Shown: positions 1 to 8,397 of the stretch, piece after piece
Position numbering within the stretch: position 1 is the stretch's first letter
Layout of the letters: each line of letters opens with the position of its first letter
Source of the DNA: Pseudoalteromonas sp. H105
Lineage (GTDB): Bacteria > Pseudomonadota > Gammaproteobacteria > Enterobacterales > Alteromonadaceae
Assembly (NCBI RefSeq): GCF_001469215.1
Contig: NZ_LOFH01000001.1
Span: forward strand, 372,001 to 436,000
Length of the DNA stretch: 64,000 nt
Reading direction: 5' to 3'
Position numbers and translations under genes: made by a program
The notes under the pieces: generated by a model
Seen by the model: the letters and a program-made list of their open reading frames with translations, nothing else
Databases searched by the model: none
Told to the model about the DNA's origin: nothing

Positions 1-1920
1 AAAGTTTTCAATATCATTGTAAAAAAAGTTAACCGTGTAGCCAAAGTTACCACTGAAGCGTCTAAAACTTAAATCAAAATTATTAGCTGTTTCTTGTTTA
101 ATATCTTCTGGCTCGAAATGTGCTTCACCGTCTTCAATGACATAGCCTAAGCCAAGTTCATATGTACCTGTAGCAATATGAAGTCCATTCGAGAGAAGTT
201 CAGCTGAAAGAGGTGCACGTTCAGAATGTGAGAAACTTAAAGAAACGCTTTGACCCGGTGTGTACTGCCAAATCGCACCAACAGAAGCACTTAAGTTGGT
301 AAAACTTTTGCTGTAGGCAGTCACTTCATCATGGTCTTCTTCTACTTCATCGTGGTGCTCTTCATCATGGTCATGGTCATGGTCATGGTCATGGTCATGG
401 TCATGGTCATGGTCATGGTCATGGGAAGTAATATTACTATCAATATTATAGTCTTCTATACGGGCGCCTAATTCAACAGTGACATCGCCGATCATTTGTT
501 CTTCAAGAATGAATAAGGCATTGGTTGTTGTTTTACTCGCTGGGCTGAACGCTTCTTCACCATTCGCATCATAGTCAGACTCACTGAAGTGATAGCCTGC
601 GATACCGTGCCAGTTGCCAAGTTTATGTTCGACATTAAAGCGTGCTTCCGTAGTTTCATTACTAAAGATAGTACCAATCTTGCCATCTTCGATTTCGGCA
701 TGACTATAATCTGTATAGCCTAGACGAAGGTTTATAGTTTCAATCCAATTATTATGAAGTGCATAACTGATTAGCGCTTGCCAGCGATCTTGTTCAACGC
801 GTGCATAAACAGCTTCTTCATCATGCTCATCATGTTCATCATGTTCATGACCATGATGCTCATGTGCAGGTATGCCATAATCTGTTTCAATACGACCATA
901 TGCGACGCCCATTGTTAAATGTTCACCTACATAGCTGGTACCGAAATTAACAGTTTGACTATCAATAAAGGTGTTTTCGACTGACGTTGCGGTCTCATGC
1001 TTTTCTTCATCATGCTCATCATGTTCATTATGTTCATCATGTTCATCATGCTCGCCATGGCCTTCTTCTGGCAGTTCAAAACGAGGTGTTTGGTAATCAT
1101 CACCTGTGCGTTTTGTACCATCGAAATGAAAGTTAAAGTTGTCATGACCAGCTTCTAATTTTGCAGCATACGTATTTGCGTTAGAAACCGTGTCATGGGT
1201 GTACTGGACTGCACCTGAAAATTGGTCAATATTATCCGTTGGGATTCGGTTATCAACTACATTGACCACACCGCCTATTGCGCCTGAGCCATATAAAAGG
1301 GTAGCTGGGCCTCTGAGTACTTCGATTTGTTCTGCAGATAAGCTATCGTTTGAAGTCGCGTGATCAGGACCAATACGAGAGGCATCGCTGCTATCTAAGC
1401 CATTTTGAGTAACCTTAACACGCGGTCCATCTAAACCACGAATGATAGGACTTGATGAAACAGGGCCAAAGTAGCTTGCATTAACGCCTGGTAAACCTTT
1501 CAGTGTTTCACCTAATGTCGGTTTTGCTTTGTTTTTTAGTTCATCACCAGCCAATACACTGACAGGTGAAATCATTTCAAGGCTATTTTTGTGTAAAGCA
1601 GAGGCGTAGACAACAACAGTTTCTACAGAAGTAGGGGTTAACGTAACATTGATTGATTCGCTATCTTCATCAACAGCAAGGCGTGCATCAATAAAGTTAT
1701 TTTTACTAATATGTAGTTGGCTTTTTGCATCAATATCTATACTGAACTTACCATTCGAATCCGTTTTTATTGATTGTGTTTTACCGTGAATATGTACATC
1801 TGCATTAGCAATCGGCAGGTTATTAGGGTCAACGACGTGACCATTAACGATAGCCGCTTGAGCTGAATACGAGCTAAGAGCTGAAATTATTGCGCCTGAG
1901 AGAATAGAGTATCGGTTCAT
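1..1920 (-). CDS. TonB-dependent outer-membrane receptor, zinc (ZnuD-like), partial
   Basis: Reads from an ATG at 1920 off the left edge, so only the first 640 residues are present. The start has a signal peptide (MNRYSILSGAIISALSSYSA), then a carboxypeptidase-regulatory-like domain (about residues 22-100), then a plug with the conserved LYGSGAIGG-type motif followed by beta-barrel sequence. Three His/Asp/Glu-rich loops are seen, near residues 286-307, 352-367 and 500-525; the last contains ten His-Asp pairs. Such loops in receptors of this family (ZnuD of Neisseria) bind zinc, so uptake of zinc across the outer membrane driven by TonB is inferred. Two Zur-box-like sites lie just upstream. 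The C-terminal barrel strands are outside the window. Nickel or another metal remains possible. Confidence 0.85.
   Translation of the reverse strand, partial: MNRYSILSGAIISALSSYSAQAAIVNGHVVDPNNLPIANADVHIHGKTQSIKTDSNGKFSIDIDAKSQLHISKNNFIDARLAVDEDSESINVTLTPTSVETVVVYASALHKNSLEMISPVSVLAGDELKNKAKPTLGETLKGLPGVNASYFGPVSSSPIIRGLDGPRVKVTQNGLDSSDASRIGPDHATSNDSLSAEQIEVLRGPATLLYGSGAIGGVVNVVDNRIPTDNIDQFSGAVQYTHDTVSNANTYAAKLEAGHDNFNFHFDGTKRTGDDYQTPRFELPEEGHGEHDEHDEHNEHDEHDEEKHETATSVENTFIDSQTVNFGTSYVGEHLTMGVAYGRIETDYGIPAHEHHGHEHDEHDEHDEEAVYARVEQDRWQALISYALHNNWIETINLRLGYTDYSHAEIEDGKIGTIFSNETTEARFNVEHKLGNWHGIAGYHFSESDYDANGEEAFSPASKTTTNALFILEEQMIGDVTVELGARIEDYNIDSNITSHDHDHDHDHDHDHDHDHDHDEEHHDEVEEDHDEVTAYSKSFTNLSASVGAIWQYTPGQSVSLSFSHSERAPLSAELLSNGLHIATGTYELGLGYVIEDGEAHFEPEDIKQETANNFDLSFRRFSGNFGYTVNFFYNDIENF
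365..424 (-). repeat. Ten tandem 6-bp units encoding (His-Asp)10
   Basis: Ten uninterrupted copies of TCATGG on the plus strand, read as CATGAC (His-Asp) on the coding strand of the receptor gene. The unit is a multiple of three, so gain or loss of copies would change loop length without a frameshift. Slipped-strand length variation is an inference. Confidence 0.9.
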
Positions 1921-1950
1921 AATTACTACATTTGTTAGTTGCGATGTTGT

Positions 1951-1963
1951 GATATAATATAAC
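1951..1963. promoter_or_regulatory. Zur-box-like site 1
   Basis: Matches 12 of 13 positions of the gammaproteobacterial Zur core GTTATANTATAAC. It lies 31 bp upstream of the TonB receptor start, where it could overlap that gene's promoter. The assignment rests on pattern match and on the zinc-type receptor next to it. Confidence 0.6.
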
Positions 1964-1988
1964 ACTGTAAAGATGTCATATCAATAAT

Positions 1989-2001
1989 GTTATACCATAA
2001 C
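1989..2001. promoter_or_regulatory. Zur-box-like site 2
   Basis: Reads GTTATACCATAAC, again 12 of 13 to the Zur core, with partly matching flanks. It lies in the same divergent intergenic region as site 1, with 38 bp between the two starts, so it could act on the receptor gene, on the YaeQ-like gene, or on both. Confidence 0.55.
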
Positions 2002-2068
2002 TTTAAAGTTCACGTTTTACATAAATAAACTACACTCAAGTAAAGAAGATCAATTTTTGGTGATACAA

Positions 2069-2596
2069 ATGAGTGATAAAAATCAAATATTCAAAGCTCG
2101 TTTCACAATTGCTGATTTGCGCCAACAATGTAATCACAGTGAAGTATTCACCACTGCGCTTGTCAAGGGCGAAACGATTGAGCATTTTATATTAAAGTTA
2201 TTAGGTTACAGTTTTTTGTCATACGATGATGCGGCTCGATTAAATAACCAATTTGATAAATTTATGCCTGATGTAAGCATCAAAGCACTAGATGAACATT
2301 ATAAAAAATGGATGTGTGTGGACAGTGCTGATTTGCATCGCTTATTAAAAGTAGCAAAAACGGTTGATGAGCTAATTATTTTAACTATTGCACATAGCCC
2401 ATGGCTCTCGGAAGCCAAACCGCGTTTGTCTTTATTGCCTAATAGCCACTTTATAGAAATAGATAAGCAGTTTATTCAAAAACTAGAGTCTCATTTAACT
2501 CGTCATTTGTATTGGAACATCATAATTGATCAACACAGTGTGAGTATTAGTGATGAAGAGCACTTTTATCAAACAACAGAGTTTGAGTGGAATTAG
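2069..2596 (+). CDS. YaeQ family protein
   Basis: 175 residues from the ATG. Recognised by overall resemblance to E. coli YaeQ: similar length, the N-terminal IFKARFTIADL segment, the HFILKLLGY helix, and the C-terminal pattern ending in a short beta-rich tail (SVSISDEEHF). YaeQ proteins have a PD-(D/E)XK nuclease-like fold, but their biochemical role is unsettled; E. coli YaeQ was once proposed to substitute for RfaH. The start is uncertain: the AAGAAG at 2043-2048 is better spaced for TTG 2057 or GTG 2060, while ATG 2069 fits the family N-terminus. It is divergent from the zinc receptor. Confidence 0.7.
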   Translation: MSDKNQIFKARFTIADLRQQCNHSEVFTTALVKGETIEHFILKLLGYSFLSYDDAARLNNQFDKFMPDVSIKALDEHYKKWMCVDSADLHRLLKVAKTVDELIILTIAHSPWLSEAKPRLSLLPNSHFIEIDKQFIQKLESHLTRHLYWNIIIDQHSVSISDEEHFYQTTEFEWN

Positions 2597-2684
2597 TGCA
2601 AATTATTATTGATAGTCTAACATAACGAGTCGCTTTGACTTTTTGTTAAGATTATAGGTTGGCTTGATTGGTGTGGAACTTAGA

Positions 2685-2957
2685 TTACTCTAACGTTAAA
2701 GTTATATTGCCATCAGGTTTACAGCAGCACAGTAACACTTCACCCTCACGCACGAATGCAAGAGGTTCTTGATTATAAACAACTTGCCCTTCAGTTATTT
2801 TGACGCGACATGCGCCACAATAGCCTTCTCGGCATTGATATGAAACAGAAAATTTGTTGTACTCAAGGCATTCTAGAAGAGAAGTGCAGCCAGAATCGAA
2901 TTCAAGATTCTGGCTGTGCTCTGCAAGGTCCAGCCTTACAGTTTTACGTTCTGACAT
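2685..2957 (-). CDS. yfaE: 2Fe-2S ferredoxin for ribonucleotide reductase maintenance
   Basis: 90 residues with the plant-type ferredoxin signature CREGYCGAC plus a late CCC cluster, giving the four cysteines for one [2Fe-2S] centre. In E. coli YfaE delivers electrons to rebuild the diferric-tyrosyl cofactor of NrdB. Its start overlaps the nrdB stop by one base (TAATG), so it is translationally coupled as the last gene of nrdA-nrdB-yfaE. Length and position are as in Enterobacteria and Vibrio. Confidence 0.92.
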   Translation of the reverse strand: MSERKTVRLDLAEHSQNLEFDSGCTSLLECLEYNKFSVSYQCREGYCGACRVKITEGQVVYNQEPLAFVREGEVLLCCCKPDGNITLTLE

Positions 2958-4087
2958 TACAGATCAAAATCACCAAAGTCAGATGCATCAACTTGAGAAT
3001 CAATTTGACCAACAAGGTATGAACTAATCTCAGCTTCTTGTGGCGCTACTTGTACGTTATCTGATACCAGCCAAGAGCTAATCCAAGGAATCGGATTGCT
3101 ATTGTTTTCAAACTGTGCAGGAAGTCCTACCGCAGTCATACGTGCATTTGTGATGTACTCAACGTATTGGCATAAAATGTCTTTATTCAAACCTATCATA
3201 GAGCCATCTTTAAATAAGTATTCTGCCCAGTCTTTTTCTTGTTCAGCGGCCTCAACAAACATTTTGATTGCTTCATCTTTACATTGGGCTGCTACGATAG
3301 CCATTTCAGGATCATCTTTACCATCTTGCATAATATTTAGCATGTGCTGTGTGCCTGATAGGTGAAGGGCTTCATCACGCGCTATCAATTTGATGATCTT
3401 TGCATTTCCTTCCATAAGCTCACGCTCAGCAAAAGCAAATGAGCATGCAAAGCTTACATAGAAGCGAATTGCTTCAAGAATATTGACTGACATAATAGCA
3501 AGGTAAAGTAACTTTTTAAGTTCGAACAAGCTGATGTTAACGGTCTCACCGTTAAGCTCATGCTTACCTTCACCGTATAAATTATAAATAGCTACTTTAT
3601 TGATAAGTTCGTCGTAGTATTTAGTCACTGCATCAGCACGTTCGCTGATTTTGTCGTTGCTAACAATATCGTCAAAAATAAGTTCAGGTGATTGAGTCAC
3701 ATTACGAATAATATGCGTGTAAGAACGGCTGTGAATAGTTTCACTGAAGGCCCACGTTTCAATCCAAGTTTCCAGCTCAGGGATAGACACAATCGGTAGC
3801 AAAGCAACATTCGGTGAACGACCTTGTACGCTATCAAGGAGCGTTTGATATTTTAGGTTGCTTAAAAATATGTGTTTTTCGTGATCAGGTAGCGCCTGAA
3901 AGTCTAAACGATCTTTACTTACATCTACTTCTTCTGGACGCCAAAAGAATGATAACTGTTTCTCAATTAGTTTTTCAAAAATTGGATATTTTTGTTGGTC
4001 ATAACGAGAAACGTTCACTGTTTGTCCGAAAAACATCGGTTCTTGTAATTGGTTATTATGATTTCGGCTAAAAGTAGTATAAGACAT
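2957..4087 (-). CDS. nrdB: Class Ia ribonucleotide reductase, beta subunit
   Basis: 376 residues, identical in length to E. coli NrdB when started at MSYTTFSRN (4087); a TTG 12 bases upstream (4099) is the alternative. Holds the iron-binding helices: WRPEEVDVS, the [18 protein letters not shown] stretch that ends before the tyrosyl radical region, and [13 protein letters not shown]. The C-terminal tail that docks on NrdA is present and ends DFGDFDL. NrdB generates the tyrosyl radical used by NrdA to reduce ribonucleoside diphosphates. Follows nrdA after about 70 bp. Confidence 0.95.
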   Translation of the reverse strand: MSYTTFSRNHNNQLQEPMFFGQTVNVSRYDQQKYPIFEKLIEKQLSFFWRPEEVDVSKDRLDFQALPDHEKHIFLSNLKYQTLLDSVQGRSPNVALLPIVSIPELETWIETWAFSETIHSRSYTHIIRNVTQSPELIFDDIVSNDKISERADAVTKYYDELINKVAIYNLYGEGKHELNGETVNISLFELKKLLYLAIMSVNILEAIRFYVSFACSFAFAERELMEGNAKIIKLIARDEALHLSGTQHMLNIMQDGKDDPEMAIVAAQCKDEAIKMFVEAAEQEKDWAEYLFKDGSMIGLNKDILCQYVEYITNARMTAVGLPAQFENNSNPIPWISSWLVSDNVQVAPQEAEISSYLVGQIDSQVDASDFGDFDL

Positions 4088-4157
4088 AGGTTCACTCAAA
4101 AAACTAACAGGACAAAGCGGGCAAAGAGCCCGCTATCAATATATTTAAAAACAGTGC

Positions 4158-6443
4158 TTAAATTTTACATGCGCCGCCTGCGCAATCATCATCTTCTGCT
4201 TGAACAGCAGTGTCATCTTGTGAATCTGACGCACCATCACGAGTATTGTGGTAATACAAAGTTTTAACACCCAGCTTGTAAGCAGCAAGGAGGTCTTGCA
4301 GTAACACCTTCATAGGTACTTTACCGCCTTCGAACTTATTTGGATCATAATTAGTATTAGCAGAAATCGTTTGGTCGATAAATTTTTGCATGATACCAAC
4401 AAGTTGCAGATAACCTTGATTTGATGGAATGTCCCATAGTAATTCATAGCTCTCTTTTAGGCGGTCATACTCAGGCACAACTTGCTTCAAAATTCCGTCT
4501 TTACTGGCTTTAACACTAATGTGACCGCGTGGTGGTTCAATGCCGTTCGTTGCATTAGATATTTGTGATGATGTCTCTGAAGGCATCAACGCTGACAGTG
4601 TAGAGTTGCGCATTCCATACTCTTTAATACTGGCACGTAGAGTATCCCAATCCAAATGTAATGGTTCATCACAAATTTTGTCTAAGTCTTTTTTATACGT
4701 ATCAGTTGGCATAATGCCTTGAGAATACGTTGTTTCATTGAACTTAGGGCAAGCACCACGTTCTTTTGCAAGCTCATTTGACGCTTTCATTAGGTAATAC
4801 TGAATCGCTTCAAACGTCTTATGCGTCAATGCATTCGCGCTACCATCAGAGTATCGTTTACCATTTTTAGCTAGGTAGTATGCGTAGTTGATAACACCTA
4901 TACCAAGCGTTCGACGTCCCATGGTTGCATTTTTAGCTGCTGGAACAGGGTAGTCTTGGAAATCAAGTAAGTTATCTAAAGCACGGACTGCAAGTTCAGC
5001 AAGTTCTTCTAACTCGTCAAGCGATTCAATTGCACCTAAGTTGAATGCTGATAGTGTACATAAAGCAATTTCACCTTCTTCATCATTTACATTGCTTAAT
5101 GGCTTAGTTGGCAATGCTATTTCTAAACATAAGTTAGATTGGCGGATAGGCGCCACTTTAGAAATGAATGGGCTGTGTGTATTACAGTGATCAACATTTT
5201 GTAAATAGATGCGGCCAGTGCTAGCACGTTCTTGCGCGAACATAGAAAACAATTCAATGGCTTTAATACGCTTTTTACGAATTGATTCATCTTGTTCATA
5301 TTGCACATATAATTTATCAAACTCGTCTTGGTCTTCAAAAAATGCATCGTAAAGGCCAGGCACATCCGATGGGCTGAACAACGTAATGTAATCATCTTTA
5401 ATTAAACGTGAATACATTAGTTTGTTAAACTGCACACCATAATCAAGATGACGAACACGGTTATCATCGACACCACGGTTATTCTTAAGCACCAACAAGT
5501 TTTCAACTTCTAAATGCCAAAGTGGGTAGAATAATGTTGCAGCACCGCCACGTACACCACCTTGTGAGCAGCTCTTAACCGCAGTTTGGAAGTGCTTATA
5601 AAACGGGATACAACCAGTGTGATATGCTTCGCCGTTGCGGATAGGGCTACCAAGCGCACGAATACGGCCAGCATTTATACCAATACCAGCACGTTGAGAT
5701 ACGTATTTAACAATGGCAGAAGAGGTTGCGTTGATAGAATCAAGGCTATCGCCACACTCAATTAATACGCACGAGCTAAATTGACGTGTTGGTGTACGAA
5801 CACCTGCCATAATTGGTGTAGGCAAAGAAATTTTGAATAATGAAACCGCATCATAGAAACGTTTAACATAATCTAAACGTGTTTCTTTAGGGTAATCTGA
5901 GAACAAGCTTGCAGCCACAAGGATATATAAAAACTGTGCACTTTCGTAGATTTCACCTGTGACACGGTTTTGAACTAAATACTTACCTTCAAGCTGTTTT
6001 ACAGCTGCATAGCTAAAGTTTAAATCACGGCTGTGATCTAAGTAAGTATCGAGTTCATCAATTTCTTGTTCTGTGTAGTCAACCAGTAAGTGTGCGTCGT
6101 AACGCTTATCTTCTACTAGTTTTGTAATATGATCATAAAGGCGTGGTGGCTCAAACTGGCCATACGCTTTTTTACGAAGGTGGAATACGGCTAAACGCGC
6201 AGCTAAATATTGATAATCAGGGCTGTCTTTAGATATTTGGTCTGCCGCTGCTTTGATGATTGTTTCGTGTATATCTTCTGTACGAATACCATCATAAAAT
6301 TGAATGTGTGATTTCAATTCAACTTGCGAGACAGACACGTTATTTAGACCTTCGGCGGCCCAAGCAATAACGCGATGGATCTTATCTAAATCAAGTGACT
6401 CTTTACGGCCGTCACGTTTGCTTACAGATAGCTGTTGGTTCAT
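4158..6443 (-). CDS. nrdA: Class Ia ribonucleotide reductase, alpha subunit
   Basis: 761 residues, the same length as E. coli NrdA. An N-terminal ATP-cone (SVSKRDGRKESLDLDKIHRV) provides allosteric control of activity by ATP/dATP. The active-site region has NLCLEIALPTKP and, further on, RNSTLSALMPSETSSQISN. The C-terminus ends in DDCAGGACKI, the swinging CxxxxC pair that is re-reduced by thioredoxin or glutaredoxin. Makes deoxyribonucleotides in the cytoplasm together with NrdB. First gene of the operon; NrdR and DnaA sites lie upstream. Confidence 0.96.
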   Translation of the reverse strand: MNQQLSVSKRDGRKESLDLDKIHRVIAWAAEGLNNVSVSQVELKSHIQFYDGIRTEDIHETIIKAAADQISKDSPDYQYLAARLAVFHLRKKAYGQFEPPRLYDHITKLVEDKRYDAHLLVDYTEQEIDELDTYLDHSRDLNFSYAAVKQLEGKYLVQNRVTGEIYESAQFLYILVAASLFSDYPKETRLDYVKRFYDAVSLFKISLPTPIMAGVRTPTRQFSSCVLIECGDSLDSINATSSAIVKYVSQRAGIGINAGRIRALGSPIRNGEAYHTGCIPFYKHFQTAVKSCSQGGVRGGAATLFYPLWHLEVENLLVLKNNRGVDDNRVRHLDYGVQFNKLMYSRLIKDDYITLFSPSDVPGLYDAFFEDQDEFDKLYVQYEQDESIRKKRIKAIELFSMFAQERASTGRIYLQNVDHCNTHSPFISKVAPIRQSNLCLEIALPTKPLSNVNDEEGEIALCTLSAFNLGAIESLDELEELAELAVRALDNLLDFQDYPVPAAKNATMGRRTLGIGVINYAYYLAKNGKRYSDGSANALTHKTFEAIQYYLMKASNELAKERGACPKFNETTYSQGIMPTDTYKKDLDKICDEPLHLDWDTLRASIKEYGMRNSTLSALMPSETSSQISNATNGIEPPRGHISVKASKDGILKQVVPEYDRLKESYELLWDIPSNQGYLQLVGIMQKFIDQTISANTNYDPNKFEGGKVPMKVLLQDLLAAYKLGVKTLYYHNTRDGASDSQDDTAVQAEDDDCAGGACKI

Positions 6444-6534
6444 AGTTTTGCCTGTATTCCTTGGGAAATATAGTCTAAGAAAATTATTATTCTTGTTTTA
6501 TGGTTTAAATAGAATTTAATTGAATAACTTTTAG

Positions 6535-6550
6535 CCACAATATCTGGTGC
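6535..6550. promoter_or_regulatory. NrdR box 1 upstream of nrdA
   Basis: Has the CAC-N8-GTG layout of the NrdR box (ACACWATATATWGWGT) with the central AATAT conserved. Its start is exactly 31 bp from that of box 2; pairs of NrdR boxes about 31-32 bp apart are the rule at nrd promoters. Expected to be bound by the zinc/ATP-cone repressor NrdR when dATP is high. Confidence 0.7.
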
Positions 6551-6565
6551 TCTTCAAATTCTAGA

Positions 6566-6581
6566 TCACAAGATAGTGTGG
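6566..6581. promoter_or_regulatory. NrdR box 2 upstream of nrdA
   Basis: Second copy of the CAC-N8-GTG layout (CACAAGATAGTGTG), weaker than box 1 in the centre. The helical phasing with box 1 (31 bp, three turns) is the main support. Confidence 0.65.
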
Positions 6582-6618
6582 TCTGCGATCATTTGCAAGA
6601 GGTACAAATGCCTCCTTT

Positions 6619-6627
6619 TGTGGATAA
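6619..6627 (-). promoter_or_regulatory. DnaA box upstream of nrdA
   Basis: TGTGGATAA on the plus strand is the exact reverse complement of the consensus DnaA box TTATCCACA. A poorer match (TTGGGATAA) follows about 3 bases later. DnaA boxes upstream of nrdAB are known in E. coli, where DnaA couples dNTP supply to replication. Confidence 0.55.
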
Positions 6628-6693
6628 GGTTGGGATAACATGATTGTGTTAGTAAGCATTAACCTTTGACCATTTGATTAAAATGAAATTTAT

Positions 6694-6754
6694 AAAAAGC
6701 AACTCAAGTTAGATTAAATTTAGTCATTTTTAAAATAATTTTAAGCTGCTTTTT
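6694..6754 (-). terminator. Possible terminator after gph
   Basis: On the minus strand AAAAAGCA pairs with TGCTTTTT across an AT-rich loop of about 45 bases, ending in a T run. The loop is long, so this is weak. The remaining part of the nrdA-gph gap (6444-6821) shows the NrdR and DnaA sites and nothing that looks coding. Confidence 0.3.
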
Positions 6755-6821
6755 TTATCATCAGTGATCGAGGTAAAATTAGCCTAATCACAATATGTAG
6801 TGGTTAAAAAATAACTGAGCA

Positions 6822-7499
6822 CTATATATGGTTAAAACCATCAATAGGGCTTTGCCAATTAAAGTCAGCATCCCACGCTAGCGCATCAGCTTTACTCGGT
6901 ACATAACCCCATAATGCGGTTGCGTTAATCATATTGGCAGCCTTCGCTGCTTGAATATCACGCTCGGCATCCCCTATATATAGGCAGCGAGCTGGATCAA
7001 CTGCTAATAGTTTGGCTGTGTGTAATAAAGGTAAAGGTGATGGTTTGGCTACGTCAAGCGTATCACCACTGACAATCGCTTGCGCATTTTGAAGATCCTT
7101 GATCTGTGTAATTAATGGATTCGTTAAAAAGCTGGGCTTGTTAGTCATGATCCCCCATTTGATCTTTTTCTTTTCAAGCGCTAGCAATAGTTGTGCAACC
7201 CCTTTAAAACAGTGGCTGTGGATAGCTATATTATCGCGGTAAGCTGTTAGCAATTGTTGGCGAAGAGAGTCGTGATCTTTTTGCTTTGGCCAAAGTTCTC
7301 CAAAACCAGCTTCCAACAGCGCAATCGCGCCATTTGAAGCCGCAGGACGATAAATATTTGCACTGACTATAGGTCGATTGTGCGAAACTAAAACCGTGTT
7401 TAACGCAGCCCCTAAATCATCGGCGGTGTCAAGTAAAGTACCATCTAGGTCAAAAATAAACGCATCAAAATCAAGATTGCGATTGTTTGAATCAGCCAT
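6822..7499 (-). CDS. gph: HAD-family phosphatase, phosphoglycolate phosphatase-like
   Basis: 225 residues of the haloacid dehalogenase superfamily. Motif I is FDLDGTLLDTADD (Asp17 nucleophile, Asp19 acid/base), motif II lies in GIMTNKPSF, and motifs III/IV in KPSPLPLL and YIGDAERDI. Family members hydrolyse 2-phosphoglycolate formed in repair of damaged DNA ends. The start overlaps the ubiG stop by one base, so the two are co-translated; a gph-like gene directly after ubiG is common in gammaproteobacteria. Substrate is inferred; other HAD substrates are possible. Confidence 0.8.
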   Translation of the reverse strand: MADSNNRNLDFDAFIFDLDGTLLDTADDLGAALNTVLVSHNRPIVSANIYRPAASNGAIALLEAGFGELWPKQKDHDSLRQQLLTAYRDNIAIHSHCFKGVAQLLLALEKKKIKWGIMTNKPSFLTNPLITQIKDLQNAQAIVSGDTLDVAKPSPLPLLHTAKLLAVDPARCLYIGDAERDIQAAKAANMINATALWGYVPSKADALAWDADFNWQSPIDGFNHI

Positions 7500-8209
7500 T
7501 AGGCAAGCTTCTCAAAATGAAGAATGTAGTTAACACTGACATCTTTATTAAGCATGTATTGCTTAGATAACGGATTATAGTTAAGGCCAGTGCTGGCTCT
7601 TACTTTTAAACCTGCTTGCTCAGCCCAAGCAATCAATTGTGCCGGTTTAATAAACTTTTTATGATCATGCGTTCCCTCAGGTACCATTTTTAGGAGTTTC
7701 TCAGCCCCTACAATGGCAAACAAATACGCTTTTGGGGTTTTGTTTAACGTTGAGAAAAATACGTCTGCGCCAGGTTTAGCAAGCGCAGCGACCGCATGAA
7801 TAATAGAAGCTGGATCTGGTACGTGCTCTAACATTTCCATGCAAGTAATTACGTCAAAGCGAGCAGGGTTAGCTTGTGCATACTCTTCTGCAGGTACTTT
7901 TATATAATCTACATCCACCCCCGTCTCTAAACTATGAAGTTTTGCCACTGTCAGAGGCTCTTGACCCATATCAATGCCTGTTGCCTTGGCACCCATTCGG
8001 GCCATGCTTTCGGTTAAAATACCGCCACCGCAGCCTACATCAAGGACTTCCTTATCGAATAAACCTTGTGTTTTGTTAGTGATAAAATCTAATCGTAACG
8101 GGTTAATCTCGTGAAGGGGTTTAAATTCGCCTTCTAAATCCCACCATCGCTCGGCAATGGCTTCAAACTTTGCAATTTCTGCACTATCTACATTTTGATG
8201 TTCGGTCAT
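7499..8209 (-). CDS. ubiG: Ubiquinone biosynthesis O-methyltransferase
   Basis: 236 residues from ATG 8209, chosen because GAGGAAG sits 8 bases before it; a longer reading from 8266 has no family support. The SAM-binding motif [11 protein letters not shown] and the [20 protein letters not shown] segment near the N-terminus are typical of UbiG. It performs both O-methylations in ubiquinone synthesis, on membrane-associated intermediates. Operon with gph downstream. Confidence 0.93.
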   Translation of the reverse strand: MTEHQNVDSAEIAKFEAIAERWWDLEGEFKPLHEINPLRLDFITNKTQGLFDKEVLDVGCGGGILTESMARMGAKATGIDMGQEPLTVAKLHSLETGVDVDYIKVPAEEYAQANPARFDVITCMEMLEHVPDPASIIHAVAALAKPGADVFFSTLNKTPKAYLFAIVGAEKLLKMVPEGTHDHKKFIKPAQLIAWAEQAGLKVRASTGLNYNPLSKQYMLNKDVSVNYILHFEKLA

Positions 8210-8397
8210 AAAATACTTCCTCGTCAATCTGAGGCCATTATATAGGGCTAAATTAATAAATCGCAAAGATTTAGCGCCTGTAAATCTAAATTAATTGTGG
8301 TAGCATGGTCTATTAGAATACGTTTAATAACAACAAATACTCTGCAGGCCTGTAAAATGGTACGTTAAGAGTAAATACTGAAGGAATGTGATATCAA

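Noticed and set aside
365..424. Tandem repeats as a CRISPR-like or intergenic satellite
   Set aside because: The repeats have no spacers and lie in frame within the receptor gene, encoding His-Asp pairs.
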